Assembly: GCF_017301635.1 (NCBI RefSeq)
Contig: NZ_CP071091.1
Span: forward strand, 277,001 to 341,000
Source of the DNA: Myxococcus landrumus
Lineage (GTDB): Bacteria > Myxococcota > Myxococcia > Myxococcales > Myxococcaceae
DNA length: 64,000 bases
Reading direction: 5' to 3'
Shown: positions 7,551-15,552 of the stretch, piece after piece
Layout: each line of letters opens with the position of its first letter
Position numbering within the stretch: the first letter of the stretch is position 1
Translations under genes and position numbers: made by a program
The notes under the pieces: generated by a model
Told to the model about the DNA's origin: nothing
Databases searched by the model: none
The model's input: only the letters and a program-made list of their open reading frames with translations

Positions 7551-9259
7551 AGAAGCGCAAAGGCGCGGGCGGCGAGTCTCCGCCGCCCGCCTCGTTGGGA
7601 TTCCAGGGGGACTTGTTCGGCGCGGCCTCGGCGCCTCCTCGAGTGGTGGCGTTGCCGAAGAAGGCGCCTTCGCCGCCGCCTCCCGTGGACGCGGATGGAA
7701 CGGGGCTCCTGGGGCCGCTCGAGGGAGTGCCCGCGGCGCCGCCCAAGCCGGAGCGACTGGTGCTCTCGGTCGGTGAGCTCACACGTCAGCTCAAGCAGAC
7801 GTTGGAGTCGCGCTTCGCCCGCGTGCTGGTCCGCGGTGAGGTGACGGGCTTCCGGGGCGCGAACGCGCGAGGCCACTGGTACTTCTCGCTGAAGGACCCC
7901 GTCGCCTCCATCGACGCGAAGGTGTGGGCGTCGCTCGCGGGGCGCATGCGCTTCGCGCTTCGCGACGGCATGGAGGTGCTGGCCGAGGGCAGTGTCGACC
8001 TGTACGAGCCGCAGGGCCGCTACAGCCTCATCGTCACGCGGCTGGAGCCGGTGGGCGAGGGCGCGCTGGCGCTGGCCTTCGAGCAGCTCAAGGCGCGGCT
8101 CGCGGCGGAGGGGCTCATCGGCGACCGCCGAGTGAGGCCTCCACGTCCGCTGCCGTTCCTGCCCCAGCGCATCGGCGTGGTGACGAGCCGCACGGGCGCG
8201 GCGCTGCAGGACTTCCTGCGCGTGCTCCATTCTCGCAACCCTCGGCTGAGCGTGCTGCTGGCGGATGCGCGCGTGCAGGGCGAGGGCTCGGCACCCGAGG
8301 TGGCTCGGGCGATTGCCCGGCTGGCGCGCACCGACGTGGACGTCATCGTGGTGACGCGCGGCGGTGGCTCGGTGGAGGACCTCTGGACCTTCAACGAGGA
8401 GGAGGTGGCGCGGGCCATCTTCGCTTCGCCCGTGCCGGTGGTGTCGGCCATTGGCCACGAGATTGACTTCACCATCTCCGACTTCGTGGCGGACTGGCGC
8501 GCACCCACGCCCAGCGCCGCGGCGGAGCGGCTGGCGCCGGTGTTGGCGGACCTGGAGCTGTCGCTGGCGACGCAGGCGGGTCGGCTGCGGCGGGCCATGG
8601 AGCGCCGGGTGCTGGAGCTGCGCGAGTACCAGGGGCAGCTCGCTTCCCAGTTGGAGGACCCCAGGCGGATGCTCAACCATCAGCGACTGCACCTGTCCGA
8701 ACAGGTGGAGGCGATGATGCGTGTGCTGCGTCCCTCGGTGCGCGAGCGGCGCGAGTCGCTGCGCGCGCTGGCGGAGCGACTGCAGCGCTCCCGGCCTCAG
8801 GCCCGATTGGGCGAGCAACGTGCTCACTTGTTGAAGCTGGCCGCGCGTCTTTCGGAGGCGGCTCGCGCGGGTGTGGCTTCGCGCCAGGCGACGTTGTCGG
8901 CGGCGCGGCTGGGCCTGGAGCGTGCTTCTCCGGTGGCGCTCATCTCGAAGGAGCGTGCCCGGCTGGCGGCCCACCAGGCGCGACTGCGGGCGCTCCAGCA
9001 GGGGACGCTGGCGGATGCGCAGCGGCGTTTCCAGCGTCTCGAGGGACGGCTGGATGCGATGAGTCCACTGAAGGTGATGTCGCGCGGCTACTCCGTGGTG
9101 TTCCGTCAGCGCGATGGCGGGGTGGTGCGCTCGGCCGCGGACGTGGAGGTGGGGGAGCGCCTGGGCATCAAGCTCGCGGCGAACGGGGCGCGAACGCTGG
9201 GCGGATGTGAAGAAGTCGAAGCCACCGTGACGGCTGTAAAAGGGCCGGTGGACTGCTAA
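7547..9259 (+). CDS. xseA: Exodeoxyribonuclease VII large subunit
   Basis: 570 residues, longer than the usual 400-460. With the small subunit it degrades single-stranded DNA from both ends into oligonucleotides. The OB-fold begins at about residue 74 (LSVGELTRQLKQTLESRFAR) and continues through GHWYFSLKD. The catalytic domain carries GVVTSRTGAALQDFLRVL, VIVVTRGGGSVEDLWTFNE and SAIGHEIDFTISDFVADWRA, all hallmark segments. A long coiled-coil region follows, ending with the usual MSRGYSVV segment. The first 70 residues are an extra lysine-, proline- and alanine-rich extension with no counterpart in the common enzyme. Since the ATG lies on the previous stop codon, the extension may be real or the true start may be internal. 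Confidence 0.93.
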   Translation: MKKRKGAGGESPPPASLGFQGDLFGAASAPPRVVALPKKAPSPPPPVDADGTGLLGPLEGVPAAPPKPERLVLSVGELTRQLKQTLESRFARVLVRGEVTGFRGANARGHWYFSLKDPVASIDAKVWASLAGRMRFALRDGMEVLAEGSVDLYEPQGRYSLIVTRLEPVGEGALALAFEQLKARLAAEGLIGDRRVRPPRPLPFLPQRIGVVTSRTGAALQDFLRVLHSRNPRLSVLLADARVQGEGSAPEVARAIARLARTDVDVIVVTRGGGSVEDLWTFNEEEVARAIFASPVPVVSAIGHEIDFTISDFVADWRAPTPSAAAERLAPVLADLELSLATQAGRLRRAMERRVLELREYQGQLASQLEDPRRMLNHQRLHLSEQVEAMMRVLRPSVRERRESLRALAERLQRSRPQARLGEQRAHLLKLAARLSEAARAGVASRQATLSAARLGLERASPVALISKERARLAAHQARLRALQQGTLADAQRRFQRLEGRLDAMSPLKVMSRGYSVVFRQRDGGVVRSAADVEVGERLGIKLAANGARTLGGCEEVEATVTAVKGPVDC

Positions 9260-9307
9260 CGGGCCACCCTCTAGAGTCCCGCGCCCCGAACGGGGAGGTG
9301 GAAGGCT

Positions 9308-9664
9308 GTGGCGAAGGCGGACAAGGCGTCCAAGGCGGACAAGACAGCGGAGACCGAGGTTCCTGGCCAGTACGGGGATGTCGTGTCCCGTCTCGAGGAG
9401 ACGGTGAGCCGGCTGGAGAGCGGCAACCTGTCGCTGGAGGACTCGCTCAAGGCGTTCGAGGAGGGCATCCGGCTGGTACGCCGGGGTGAGAAGCTGCTCA
9501 CCGAGGCGGAGCAGCGCATCGAGCAGCTCCTCCAGGATGAGGACGGAACGGACGTGGTGGCGCCGCTGTCGGTGGCGGCCCGTCCCTCTGCTCATGCTCC
9601 TGCCCCTGCTGCGCCTCGTGCGCCCGCCCCTCGGCCTCCTCCCGAGGATGACGTTCCGTTCTAG
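9308..9664 (+). CDS. xseB: Exodeoxyribonuclease VII small subunit
   Basis: 118 residues with a GTG start and GGAGG about ten bases upstream. The core at about residues 22-78 is typical XseB: VSRLEETVSRLESGNLSLED, SLKAFEEGIRLVR and LLTEAEQRIEQLL. These helices coat the coiled-coil arm of XseA. Beyond residue 80 the protein has an additional proline- and alanine-rich tail ending in EDDVPF, so it is about half again as long as the common 75-85 residue form. The lysine-rich first 18 residues are also extra. It lies 48 bases after xseA. Confidence 0.9.
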   Translation: MAKADKASKADKTAETEVPGQYGDVVSRLEETVSRLESGNLSLEDSLKAFEEGIRLVRRGEKLLTEAEQRIEQLLQDEDGTDVVAPLSVAARPSAHAPAPAAPRAPAPRPPPEDDVPF

Positions 9665-9688
9665 GCGGTGCGTGACGTGGGCTCCGGC

Positions 9689-10069
9689 ATGTCGAAGCCG
9701 AAAATCACCATTGTCGACGATGACCGCGACACGCGGGAGCTGCTCGCGGCGGCCCTAGAGGACGAGGGCTTCGAGGTGACGCTCGCGGCCAACGGGCTGC
9801 GGCTGATTGCCTCACTGCAGCTCCACCGCCCGCAAGCCATCCTCCTGGACGTCAACATGTCCTGGATTGATGGCTTCGAGCTTTGCAAGGCGGTGAAGAA
9901 GAACGAGCATTTCCGGGACATCCCCATCATCTTCATCAGCGGGAGGGGTGACTCGGAGGACAAGCGTCGGGGCCGGGAAGTTGGCGCCGCGGACTACTTC
10001 GTCAAACCCCTGGATACGGACAAGCTCGTCCGCCGCATTCGCGAGCTGGTGGCATCACCAGCTTCCTAG
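9689..10069 (+). CDS. Single-domain response regulator (CheY-like)
   Basis: A stand-alone receiver domain of 126 residues counted from the ATG. An in-frame GTG at 9668 is an alternative that adds seven residues. Acidic pocket residues are IVDDD at 10-12, the phosphorylation site D54 in LLDVNMSWIDG, S84 in the switch position and K106 in VKPLD; all are intact. There is no output domain, so it must act by binding a partner. It sits between xseB and ispA in a packed run of housekeeping genes and has no kinase next to it. The nearest is the hybrid kinase near 15.5 kb, in a separate transcription unit. Confidence 0.87.
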   Translation: MSKPKITIVDDDRDTRELLAAALEDEGFEVTLAANGLRLIASLQLHRPQAILLDVNMSWIDGFELCKAVKKNEHFRDIPIIFISGRGDSEDKRRGREVGAADYFVKPLDTDKLVRRIRELVASPAS

Positions 10070-10099
10070 TTTCCCATCCGTCTCAAGGAGCACCGCCGC

Positions 10100-10993
10100 T
10101 TGGCCCACTTCGACCTGGATACCTTCCTGCGGACTCAGCAGGCGCGGGTGGAATCGCTGTTGCTCGAGCGCGCGGAGCGGCTCGCGAGCTCGGGCGCGCC
10201 GCCCCGGTTGGTGGAGTCGATGCGCTACTCGTTGATGGCGGGAGGCAAGCGGCTGCGGCCCGTGTTGTGCCTCGCCTTCGCGGACACGGTGGCGCGCGCC
10301 ACGCTGGTGTCGCCCCTGTCCGGGGATGCGGCGTGTGCGTTGGAGTTCATCCACACGTACTCGCTGGTGCACGACGACCTGCCGGCCATGGACGATGACG
10401 ACTTCCGTCGTGGCCGGCCCACCAACCACAAGGTGTACGGCGAGGCGATGGCCATCCTCGCGGGCGACGGACTGCTGACGGAGGCGTTCGCGCTGCTCGC
10501 CAACGGGCCGGAGCCGGTACGTGGGGCGTTGTGCGGAGAGCTCGCGGTGGCCGCGGGCGCGGCGGGCATGGTGGGCGGGCAGGTGCTCGACACGGCGGAG
10601 GACCGTCCCGCGCAGCTCGACTACTTGGTGCGCATGCACCGGCTGAAGACGGGGGCCCTCATCCGGGCCTCGTGCCGCATGGGCGTGCTGGCGGGTGGGG
10701 GCGATGCGGAGGCCCTGGTCCGCGCGCAGATGTACGGCGATGCGGTGGGGTTGGCGTTTCAGATCGCCGATGACGTGCTCGATGTGACGGCCACGCGCGA
10801 GGAGCTGGGCAAGCCCGCGGGCGCGGACGCGGAGGCGGGGCGCTTCACCTTCCCCGCGGTGGTGGGGTTGGAGGAGTCGCGTCGCATGGCGCGGGAGCAG
10901 GTGGCCCAGGCCGTGGAAGCGGTTCGTCCCCTCGAGGGCGATGACGGTCCCTTGGCGGCGCTCGCGCGCTACGTGGTGGAGCGGAAGTTTTGA
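10100..10993 (+). CDS. ispA: Polyprenyl synthetase (farnesyl diphosphate synthase type)
   Basis: 297 residues from a TTG start with AAGGAG nine bases upstream. It condenses isopentenyl diphosphate with allylic diphosphates to give farnesyl or geranylgeranyl diphosphate. The first aspartate-rich motif is D92-D93-LPAM-D98 in the context YSLVHDDLPAMDDDD, the same layout as Escherichia coli IspA. The second is D224-D225-VL-D228 in QIADDVLDVT. The GGKRLRP motif near residue 48 binds isopentenyl diphosphate. The residues before the first motif resemble farnesyl synthases, but chain length cannot be fixed from sequence. Its stop overlaps the dxs start, so the precursor-making and condensing enzymes are translationally coupled. 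Confidence 0.92.
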   Translation: MAHFDLDTFLRTQQARVESLLLERAERLASSGAPPRLVESMRYSLMAGGKRLRPVLCLAFADTVARATLVSPLSGDAACALEFIHTYSLVHDDLPAMDDDDFRRGRPTNHKVYGEAMAILAGDGLLTEAFALLANGPEPVRGALCGELAVAAGAAGMVGGQVLDTAEDRPAQLDYLVRMHRLKTGALIRASCRMGVLAGGGDAEALVRAQMYGDAVGLAFQIADDVLDVTATREELGKPAGADAEAGRFTFPAVVGLEESRRMAREQVAQAVEAVRPLEGDDGPLAALARYVVERKF

Positions 10994-12744
10994 CGGCCGA
11001 ACTGCTGGCGCGAATCGCTTCTCCGTCGGACGTCCGAGCCCTGCCCGAAGCGGACCTTCCGCAACTGTGCGCGGAGCTTCGCGAGGACATCATCTCCATC
11101 TGCGGCAAGGTAGGAGGGCACCTCGGCGCGTCGCTGGGGGCGGTGGAGCTCATCGTCGCGCTCCATCGCGTCTTCCACTCGCCCACGGACGCGATTCTCT
11201 TCGACGTGGGGCACCAGGCGTACGCGCACAAGCTGCTCACCGGGCGGCGAGAGCACATGCACACGCTGCGGCAGGCGGGTGGTGTGGCTCCCTTCCTGGA
11301 TCCGCGCGAGAGTCCGCACGATGCGCTGTTGGCGGGCCACTCGTGCACGGCCGTGTCCGCGGCGCTGGGTGTGCTCGAGGGCCGTCGGCTGCTGGGGCAC
11401 CGGGGCCATGTGGTGGCGATGCTCGGCGATGGCGGACTCACCGGAGGCCTGACGTTCGAGGGACTGAACAACGCGGGTGGCAGTCACCTGCCGCTCGTGG
11501 TGGTGCTCAACGACAACCAGATGTCCATCAGCGCCAACGTGGGCGCCATTCCCTCGCTGCTGCGCACTCGGGGCGCGCGCGACTTCTTCCAGGGGCTGGG
11601 CTTCACGTATCTGGGGCCCGTGGACGGGCATGACCTGGACGCGTTGATTCGAACGCTGCGCGAAGCTCGGGCATCCAACCGTCCCGTGGTGGTGCATGCG
11701 CTGACGCTCAAGGGCAAGGGCTTCCCTCCCGCGGAGGCGGATGCCCAGACGCGCGGGCACGCGATGGGCCCCTACGAGTGGCGCGATGGCAAGCTCGTGC
11801 GCTCGCGTGGGGGGCATCGCACGTACAGCGAGGCGCTCGCGTCGGCGTTGGATGAGGCCATGGCGAGAGATCCTCGCGTCGTGGCGGTGACGCCCGCGAT
11901 GCTGGAGGGCTCGGCGCTCAATGCGCTCAAGGCGCGCTTCCCGGACCGCGTGCACGACGTGGGCATCGCCGAGCAACACGCCGTCACGTTCTGCGCGGGG
12001 CTCGCGGCCGCGGGCGCCCGGCCGGTGTGCTGCATCTATTCCACCTTCCTCCAGCGGGCGTACGACCAGATCATCCACGACGTGTGCCTGCCGGGGCTGC
12101 CCGTGGTCTTCGCGGTGGACCGGGCGGGGCTTGTGGGCGCGGACGGCGCCACGCATCAGGGCACCTATGACGTCGCGTCGCTGCGTCCTCTCCCGGGGCT
12201 GACGCTCTGGGCACCCGTGGTGGGCGAGGACTTCGCGCCCATGCTCGCGACGGCGCTCGAAGCGCCTCATCCCTCCGTCATTCGCTTCCCTCGAGGCACA
12301 CTGCCGTCGCTGCCCGCGGAGGTGCATGTGGATGCAGCGCCGGTGCGCGGTGCCCGCTGGTTGGTTCGCGCCGAGAAGCCTCGGCTGACGTTGGTGACGC
12401 TGGGGCCGTTGGGCCTCGCGGCGCTCGAGGCCGCTCGACAGGAGCCCGAGTGGAGCGTGCTCGATGCGCGGGGGCTATCGCCTCTGGATGAGACCGCACT
12501 GCTCGAGGCCGCGTCGTGCGGCACTGTCCTGGTGGCGGAAGAAGGCACGATGCGCGGAGGACTGGGGAGCGCGATGTTGGAGCTCTACGCCGAGCGGGGT
12601 GTCTCTCCTCGGGTCCGCGTGCTGGGCATGCCGGACGCGTTCATGCCCCATGGCGACGCGCGAGTGCAGCGCGCCGAGCTGGGGCTGGATGCCGCGGGGA
12701 TGCTGCGGGCGGGGCGGGCGTTGCTGGAGGAGAGGGGACCATGA
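10990..12744 (+). CDS. dxs: 1-deoxy-D-xylulose-5-phosphate synthase
   Basis: 584 residues, slightly short for a family usually near 620-640. It joins pyruvate and glyceraldehyde 3-phosphate using thiamine diphosphate, the entry step of the methylerythritol phosphate pathway. Visible residues are H44 in GGHLGASLG, H75 in DVGHQAYAHK, the cofactor motif GDGGLTGGLTFEGLNNAG from about 146 (usually GDGA, here GDGG), and E328 in GIAEQHAVTF, the catalytic glutamate that activates thiamine. Starts at a TTG that overlaps the ispA stop (TTGA) and ends overlapping tlyA (ATGA). The arrangement xseB-ispA-dxs-tlyA is common in proteobacteria and supports the call. Confidence 0.93.
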   Translation: MTAELLARIASPSDVRALPEADLPQLCAELREDIISICGKVGGHLGASLGAVELIVALHRVFHSPTDAILFDVGHQAYAHKLLTGRREHMHTLRQAGGVAPFLDPRESPHDALLAGHSCTAVSAALGVLEGRRLLGHRGHVVAMLGDGGLTGGLTFEGLNNAGGSHLPLVVVLNDNQMSISANVGAIPSLLRTRGARDFFQGLGFTYLGPVDGHDLDALIRTLREARASNRPVVVHALTLKGKGFPPAEADAQTRGHAMGPYEWRDGKLVRSRGGHRTYSEALASALDEAMARDPRVVAVTPAMLEGSALNALKARFPDRVHDVGIAEQHAVTFCAGLAAAGARPVCCIYSTFLQRAYDQIIHDVCLPGLPVVFAVDRAGLVGADGATHQGTYDVASLRPLPGLTLWAPVVGEDFAPMLATALEAPHPSVIRFPRGTLPSLPAEVHVDAAPVRGARWLVRAEKPRLTLVTLGPLGLAALEAARQEPEWSVLDARGLSPLDETALLEAASCGTVLVAEEGTMRGGLGSAMLELYAERGVSPRVRVLGMPDAFMPHGDARVQRAELGLDAAGMLRAGRALLEERGP

Positions 12745-13481
12745 AGCCTCGCAAGGAGCGCGTGGACGTGCTGGTGGTGGAGCGAGGGCTCGCGGAGTCT
12801 CGCACCAAGGCGCAGGCGCTCATCCTCGCCGGACAAGTGGTGGTGGATGACCAGCGCGTGGACAAGCCTGGCTCCCTCATTCCGGTGGAAGCCGAGCTGC
12901 GCCTCAAGGGCGAGGTGCTGCCGTATGTCTCGCGCGGCGGGCTGAAGCTGAAGGCGGCCATCGACCGATTCGGCTTGGATGTTCAGGGAAAGGTGGGCGC
13001 GGACATTGGCGCGAGCACGGGCGGCTTCACCGACTGCCTGCTCCAGCACGGAGCGGTGCGCGTCCATGCCATCGACGTGGGGTACGGTCAGCTCCACGAG
13101 AAGCTGCGCAAGGACCCTCGGGTGCGCTCGCGTGAGCGCGTCAACGCGCGCTACCTGACGGACGAGGACCTGCCCGAGAAGGTGGGCGTGGTGGTCATCG
13201 ACGTGAGCTTCATCTCGCTCAGGCAGGTGCTGCCCTCGGTGCTGACCTTTCTGGAGCCGGGGGGGCTGCTCGCCGCGCTGGTGAAGCCCCAGTTCGAAGT
13301 GGGGCCAGACCGCGTTGGCAAAGGCGGCGTGGTGAAAGACCCCGTCGCGCGTCAGGACGCCATCGACACCGTGACGGCGTTCGTTCGCGAGCAGGGGCTC
13401 ACCGTGCGCGGGGTGATGGACTCACCCGTGCCCGGGCCCGCTGGCAACGTCGAAGCGCTCCTCGTCGCCGAGCGGCCCTGA
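12741..13481 (+). CDS. tlyA: TlyA-family rRNA 2'-O-methyltransferase (hemolysin A family)
   Basis: 246 residues. An S4 RNA-binding domain at about 5-65 (RVDVLVVERGLAESRTKAQA, then VSRGGLKLKAA) precedes an FtsJ-type methyltransferase fold. SAM-binding motif I is GADIGASTGGFTD, and KPQFEVG supplies the expected catalytic lysine. TlyA enzymes 2'-O-methylate rRNA cytidines; loss in mycobacteria gives capreomycin resistance. The ATG is chosen because it overlaps the dxs stop and has GAGAGGGG upstream, and because residues before it do not resemble an S4 domain. It is the last gene of the run, followed at once by a strong hairpin. Confidence 0.9.
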   Translation: MKPRKERVDVLVVERGLAESRTKAQALILAGQVVVDDQRVDKPGSLIPVEAELRLKGEVLPYVSRGGLKLKAAIDRFGLDVQGKVGADIGASTGGFTDCLLQHGAVRVHAIDVGYGQLHEKLRKDPRVRSRERVNARYLTDEDLPEKVGVVVIDVSFISLRQVLPSVLTFLEPGGLLAALVKPQFEVGPDRVGKGGVVKDPVARQDAIDTVTAFVREQGLTVRGVMDSPVPGPAGNVEALLVAERP

Positions 13482-13488
13482 GTCACAA

Positions 13489-13516
13489 GGGAAGGGCCCG
13501 CGGACGAGCCCTTCCC
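13489..13516. terminator. Hairpin between convergent tlyA and lipoprotein genes
   Basis: A perfect nine-base-pair stem, GGGAAGGGC (13489-13497) and GCCCTTCCC (13508-13516), with a ten-base loop. It lies between the stops of two converging genes, so it could serve both. There is no T-run on the plus side, hence a hairpin-only or factor-assisted terminator. Confidence 0.6.
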
Positions 13517-13524
13517 GGACCGGC

Positions 13525-15144
13525 CTACCGAGGCCGGGCGCTGCGGTACTGCGACGACGGCTGGAGCTGGAGCAGCTTCTGGTTGGTGCGCATCCAGAGC
13601 CGGCCTGATTCGTCGAATGCGGCGCCCATCGAGACAGGCACCTGGTAGCGGAAGAGCTCACGGCCTTCGCCGTTGGTCCCCGCGGTCTGATCCACACCGA
13701 CCAGTTCGACAGGAAGCGTCGCCGTCGAGCCCTGGGGCGCCGGGCCGTTGAGGAAGAACAGGTCCGTGGACGGGTTGCCGGGCAGCAGGAACTTCACGTG
13801 GAGCGCGCCGTTGGCGTCGATGGAGCGGGTCTCCCGGTTGCGGACAATCCCCGTCGCGGCTTCCAGCGTCCACACGCGCTGGGTGGTCGCGGCGGCCACG
13901 CGGGTTCCATTGGCGTAGGTGGCAATCTGCTTCATCTCGCCGGCCAGGGCGCCCGTCGACCACTTCGCCGTCGCGTCCTCACAGCCGGGCAGTGTCGCGG
14001 AGCAGGCGACGACCACGGACTTGTCCTCGGGGAGGGGGTAGCCCAGGTAGAGGATGCTCCCATCCGGGCTGAAGCCACCCACGGGCATCCTGAAGGCGGT
14101 GGTGCGCTGCCGGACGATGGTCGTCGTGAGCAGCGCGCCGGTCGCGAGATCGAGGTCCTCGACGATGACCTCCGCGCTGTTGTCGTCCCGGTAGGCGATG
14201 TGACTGGCGAAGCGCACCTTGCCTTCGAGGACGACGATCTGCCCGATGGGGTCGCCGATGGTGAACTCCCGGCGGTACTGCCACTTGACCGCGTTGCCAC
14301 CCTGGACGTCCGAGATGTGGTTGACGCGGTAGATCAGTCCCTCGACGGACCGGACAATGGCGTCCCCGCTCACGGGGTCGACGGTCAGGTCGTTGACGTT
14401 GAGGTTGACGGGAGTCTGCGACGTCCGCTGGAACGTGGTGCCGCTGCTGAAGATGGAGAACGCGCCACGGCCCGGGGTGTAGGCCCAGCGCTTGCCCGTG
14501 CCACTTCCAGCGCCCGAGGCGCCAGTGTGTCGCGGTGTGATGACCGTCGACCCGTTGCAGAGGGTGGGGACGTCAACCTTGCCCGACTGCGCGCCGCTGG
14601 CGCTGTGGCGGATCATCCGCTCGATTCCGCCCGGGGTCGTCTTGAGGCAGCTCAGGAAGGACGTGTTGCTTCCGGAGCCATCGACGGCGAGCGGGTGGGC
14701 GTAGACCTGGTTGCCCTCGGGGTCCTCCACCACGCGAGCCACCGGGAAGAAGATGGCGGGCTGGGGCAGGGACGTGTTCTTGCGGCCGTCCTCGCAGACC
14801 ACTTCGGCGATGAGCGAGAGGCTCGCCGCGATGCCCACCAGCGGCTTGGCGTAGGGGATGTCCGTCGCCAGCAGCTCGATGGGTGAGTCACCGTTGACGT
14901 ATGGGAACGCCTTGAGGAAGACGTCCCGGTCGTAGATGTTGAGGGTGTTGACCTTCTCGCAGCCCGATACCTGGGCCCTCAGCTTGAGGCTCGTGCCAGC
15001 GACGTTCCCTTCGGGGACGGTCAGCGCGACCTGCGGAGGATCTGGAACGGGAGGGGGCGGGTCACCGCCACACGCCGTGGCCAGGCCGGAGACAAGAACA
15101 AAGGCGCATCGCCATGCACGCCGAGTCAAGGCTGAGTGGAGCAT
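13525..15144 (-). CDS. Hypothetical lipoprotein
   Basis: 539 residues. The signal peptide ends in a LATAC lipobox with the lipidated cysteine at residue 25, followed by GGDPPPPVPDPP as a proline spacer. Residues about 35-130 look like an immunoglobulin-type beta domain (VALTVPEGNVAGTSLKLRAQ). The rest consists of short beta-rich segments with repeated gain-of-value phrases such as VDPVSGDAIVRSVEGLIYRV and GGFSPDGSILYLGYP, suggesting a beta-propeller. No catalytic motif is recognisable. The gene stands alone between convergent tlyA and the divergent hybrid kinase. Export to the cell envelope is well supported; function is unknown. Confidence 0.75.
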   Translation of the reverse strand: MLHSALTRRAWRCAFVLVSGLATACGGDPPPPVPDPPQVALTVPEGNVAGTSLKLRAQVSGCEKVNTLNIYDRDVFLKAFPYVNGDSPIELLATDIPYAKPLVGIAASLSLIAEVVCEDGRKNTSLPQPAIFFPVARVVEDPEGNQVYAHPLAVDGSGSNTSFLSCLKTTPGGIERMIRHSASGAQSGKVDVPTLCNGSTVITPRHTGASGAGSGTGKRWAYTPGRGAFSIFSSGTTFQRTSQTPVNLNVNDLTVDPVSGDAIVRSVEGLIYRVNHISDVQGGNAVKWQYRREFTIGDPIGQIVVLEGKVRFASHIAYRDDNSAEVIVEDLDLATGALLTTTIVRQRTTAFRMPVGGFSPDGSILYLGYPLPEDKSVVVACSATLPGCEDATAKWSTGALAGEMKQIATYANGTRVAAATTQRVWTLEAATGIVRNRETRSIDANGALHVKFLLPGNPSTDLFFLNGPAPQGSTATLPVELVGVDQTAGTNGEGRELFRYQVPVSMGAAFDESGRLWMRTNQKLLQLQPSSQYRSARPR

Positions 15145-15552
15145 GGCACCGCACTCTACCTTGCTCGCACCATTCCCGGCATCAACCCCCTCCAGAATCG
15201 CACCCGGAGCCCGGGTCCGGGACGATTGGCATCCTCCTGGGGCCCGCGACGTGATAGCCGGCCCGTCCCATGCGCGGAGAACGGATGCTCGGATGGACGG
15301 GAGGCGACCAGGCGAAAGCCCTGGGGATTCGCGTGCCCATCAAGGAGCGTCCCTGCGGGAAAGCCACGAGGGGCATGGCGCCGCCGGGTCCGCACTCTGA
15401 GTCTTCGTTGCCCCCGGGTGTGCGCCGCTCTGGCCCACGGACGTGAACGGCGGCATGATCGGGATCCGAACCATGAACCCTTACGCATTCAACGGGTTTT
15501 TGCAGCCTCCCCAGCGCGTCCCGATCCGGGATGCCCAGGTGCGAGGTTCACT
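15145..15552. other. Intergenic region between divergent lipoprotein and hybrid-kinase genes
   Basis: 408 bases without a convincing gene. It must hold the promoters of both flanking genes but I see no clear -35/-10 pair. One inverted repeat is visible: GATCGGGA at 15457-15464 and TCCCGATC at 15519-15526, 54 bases apart, just before the kinase start. A small hairpin CCAGG/CCTGG lies near 15309-15324. Short open frames here lack ribosome binding sites. Confidence 0.5.

Noticed and set aside
15300-15400. GGGAAAGCCACG-like text before the hybrid kinase, resembling part of a c-di-GMP (GEMM) riboswitch
   Set aside because: Only a short stretch is similar; the partner segment and tetraloop receptor could not be found, so a real riboswitch is not supported.
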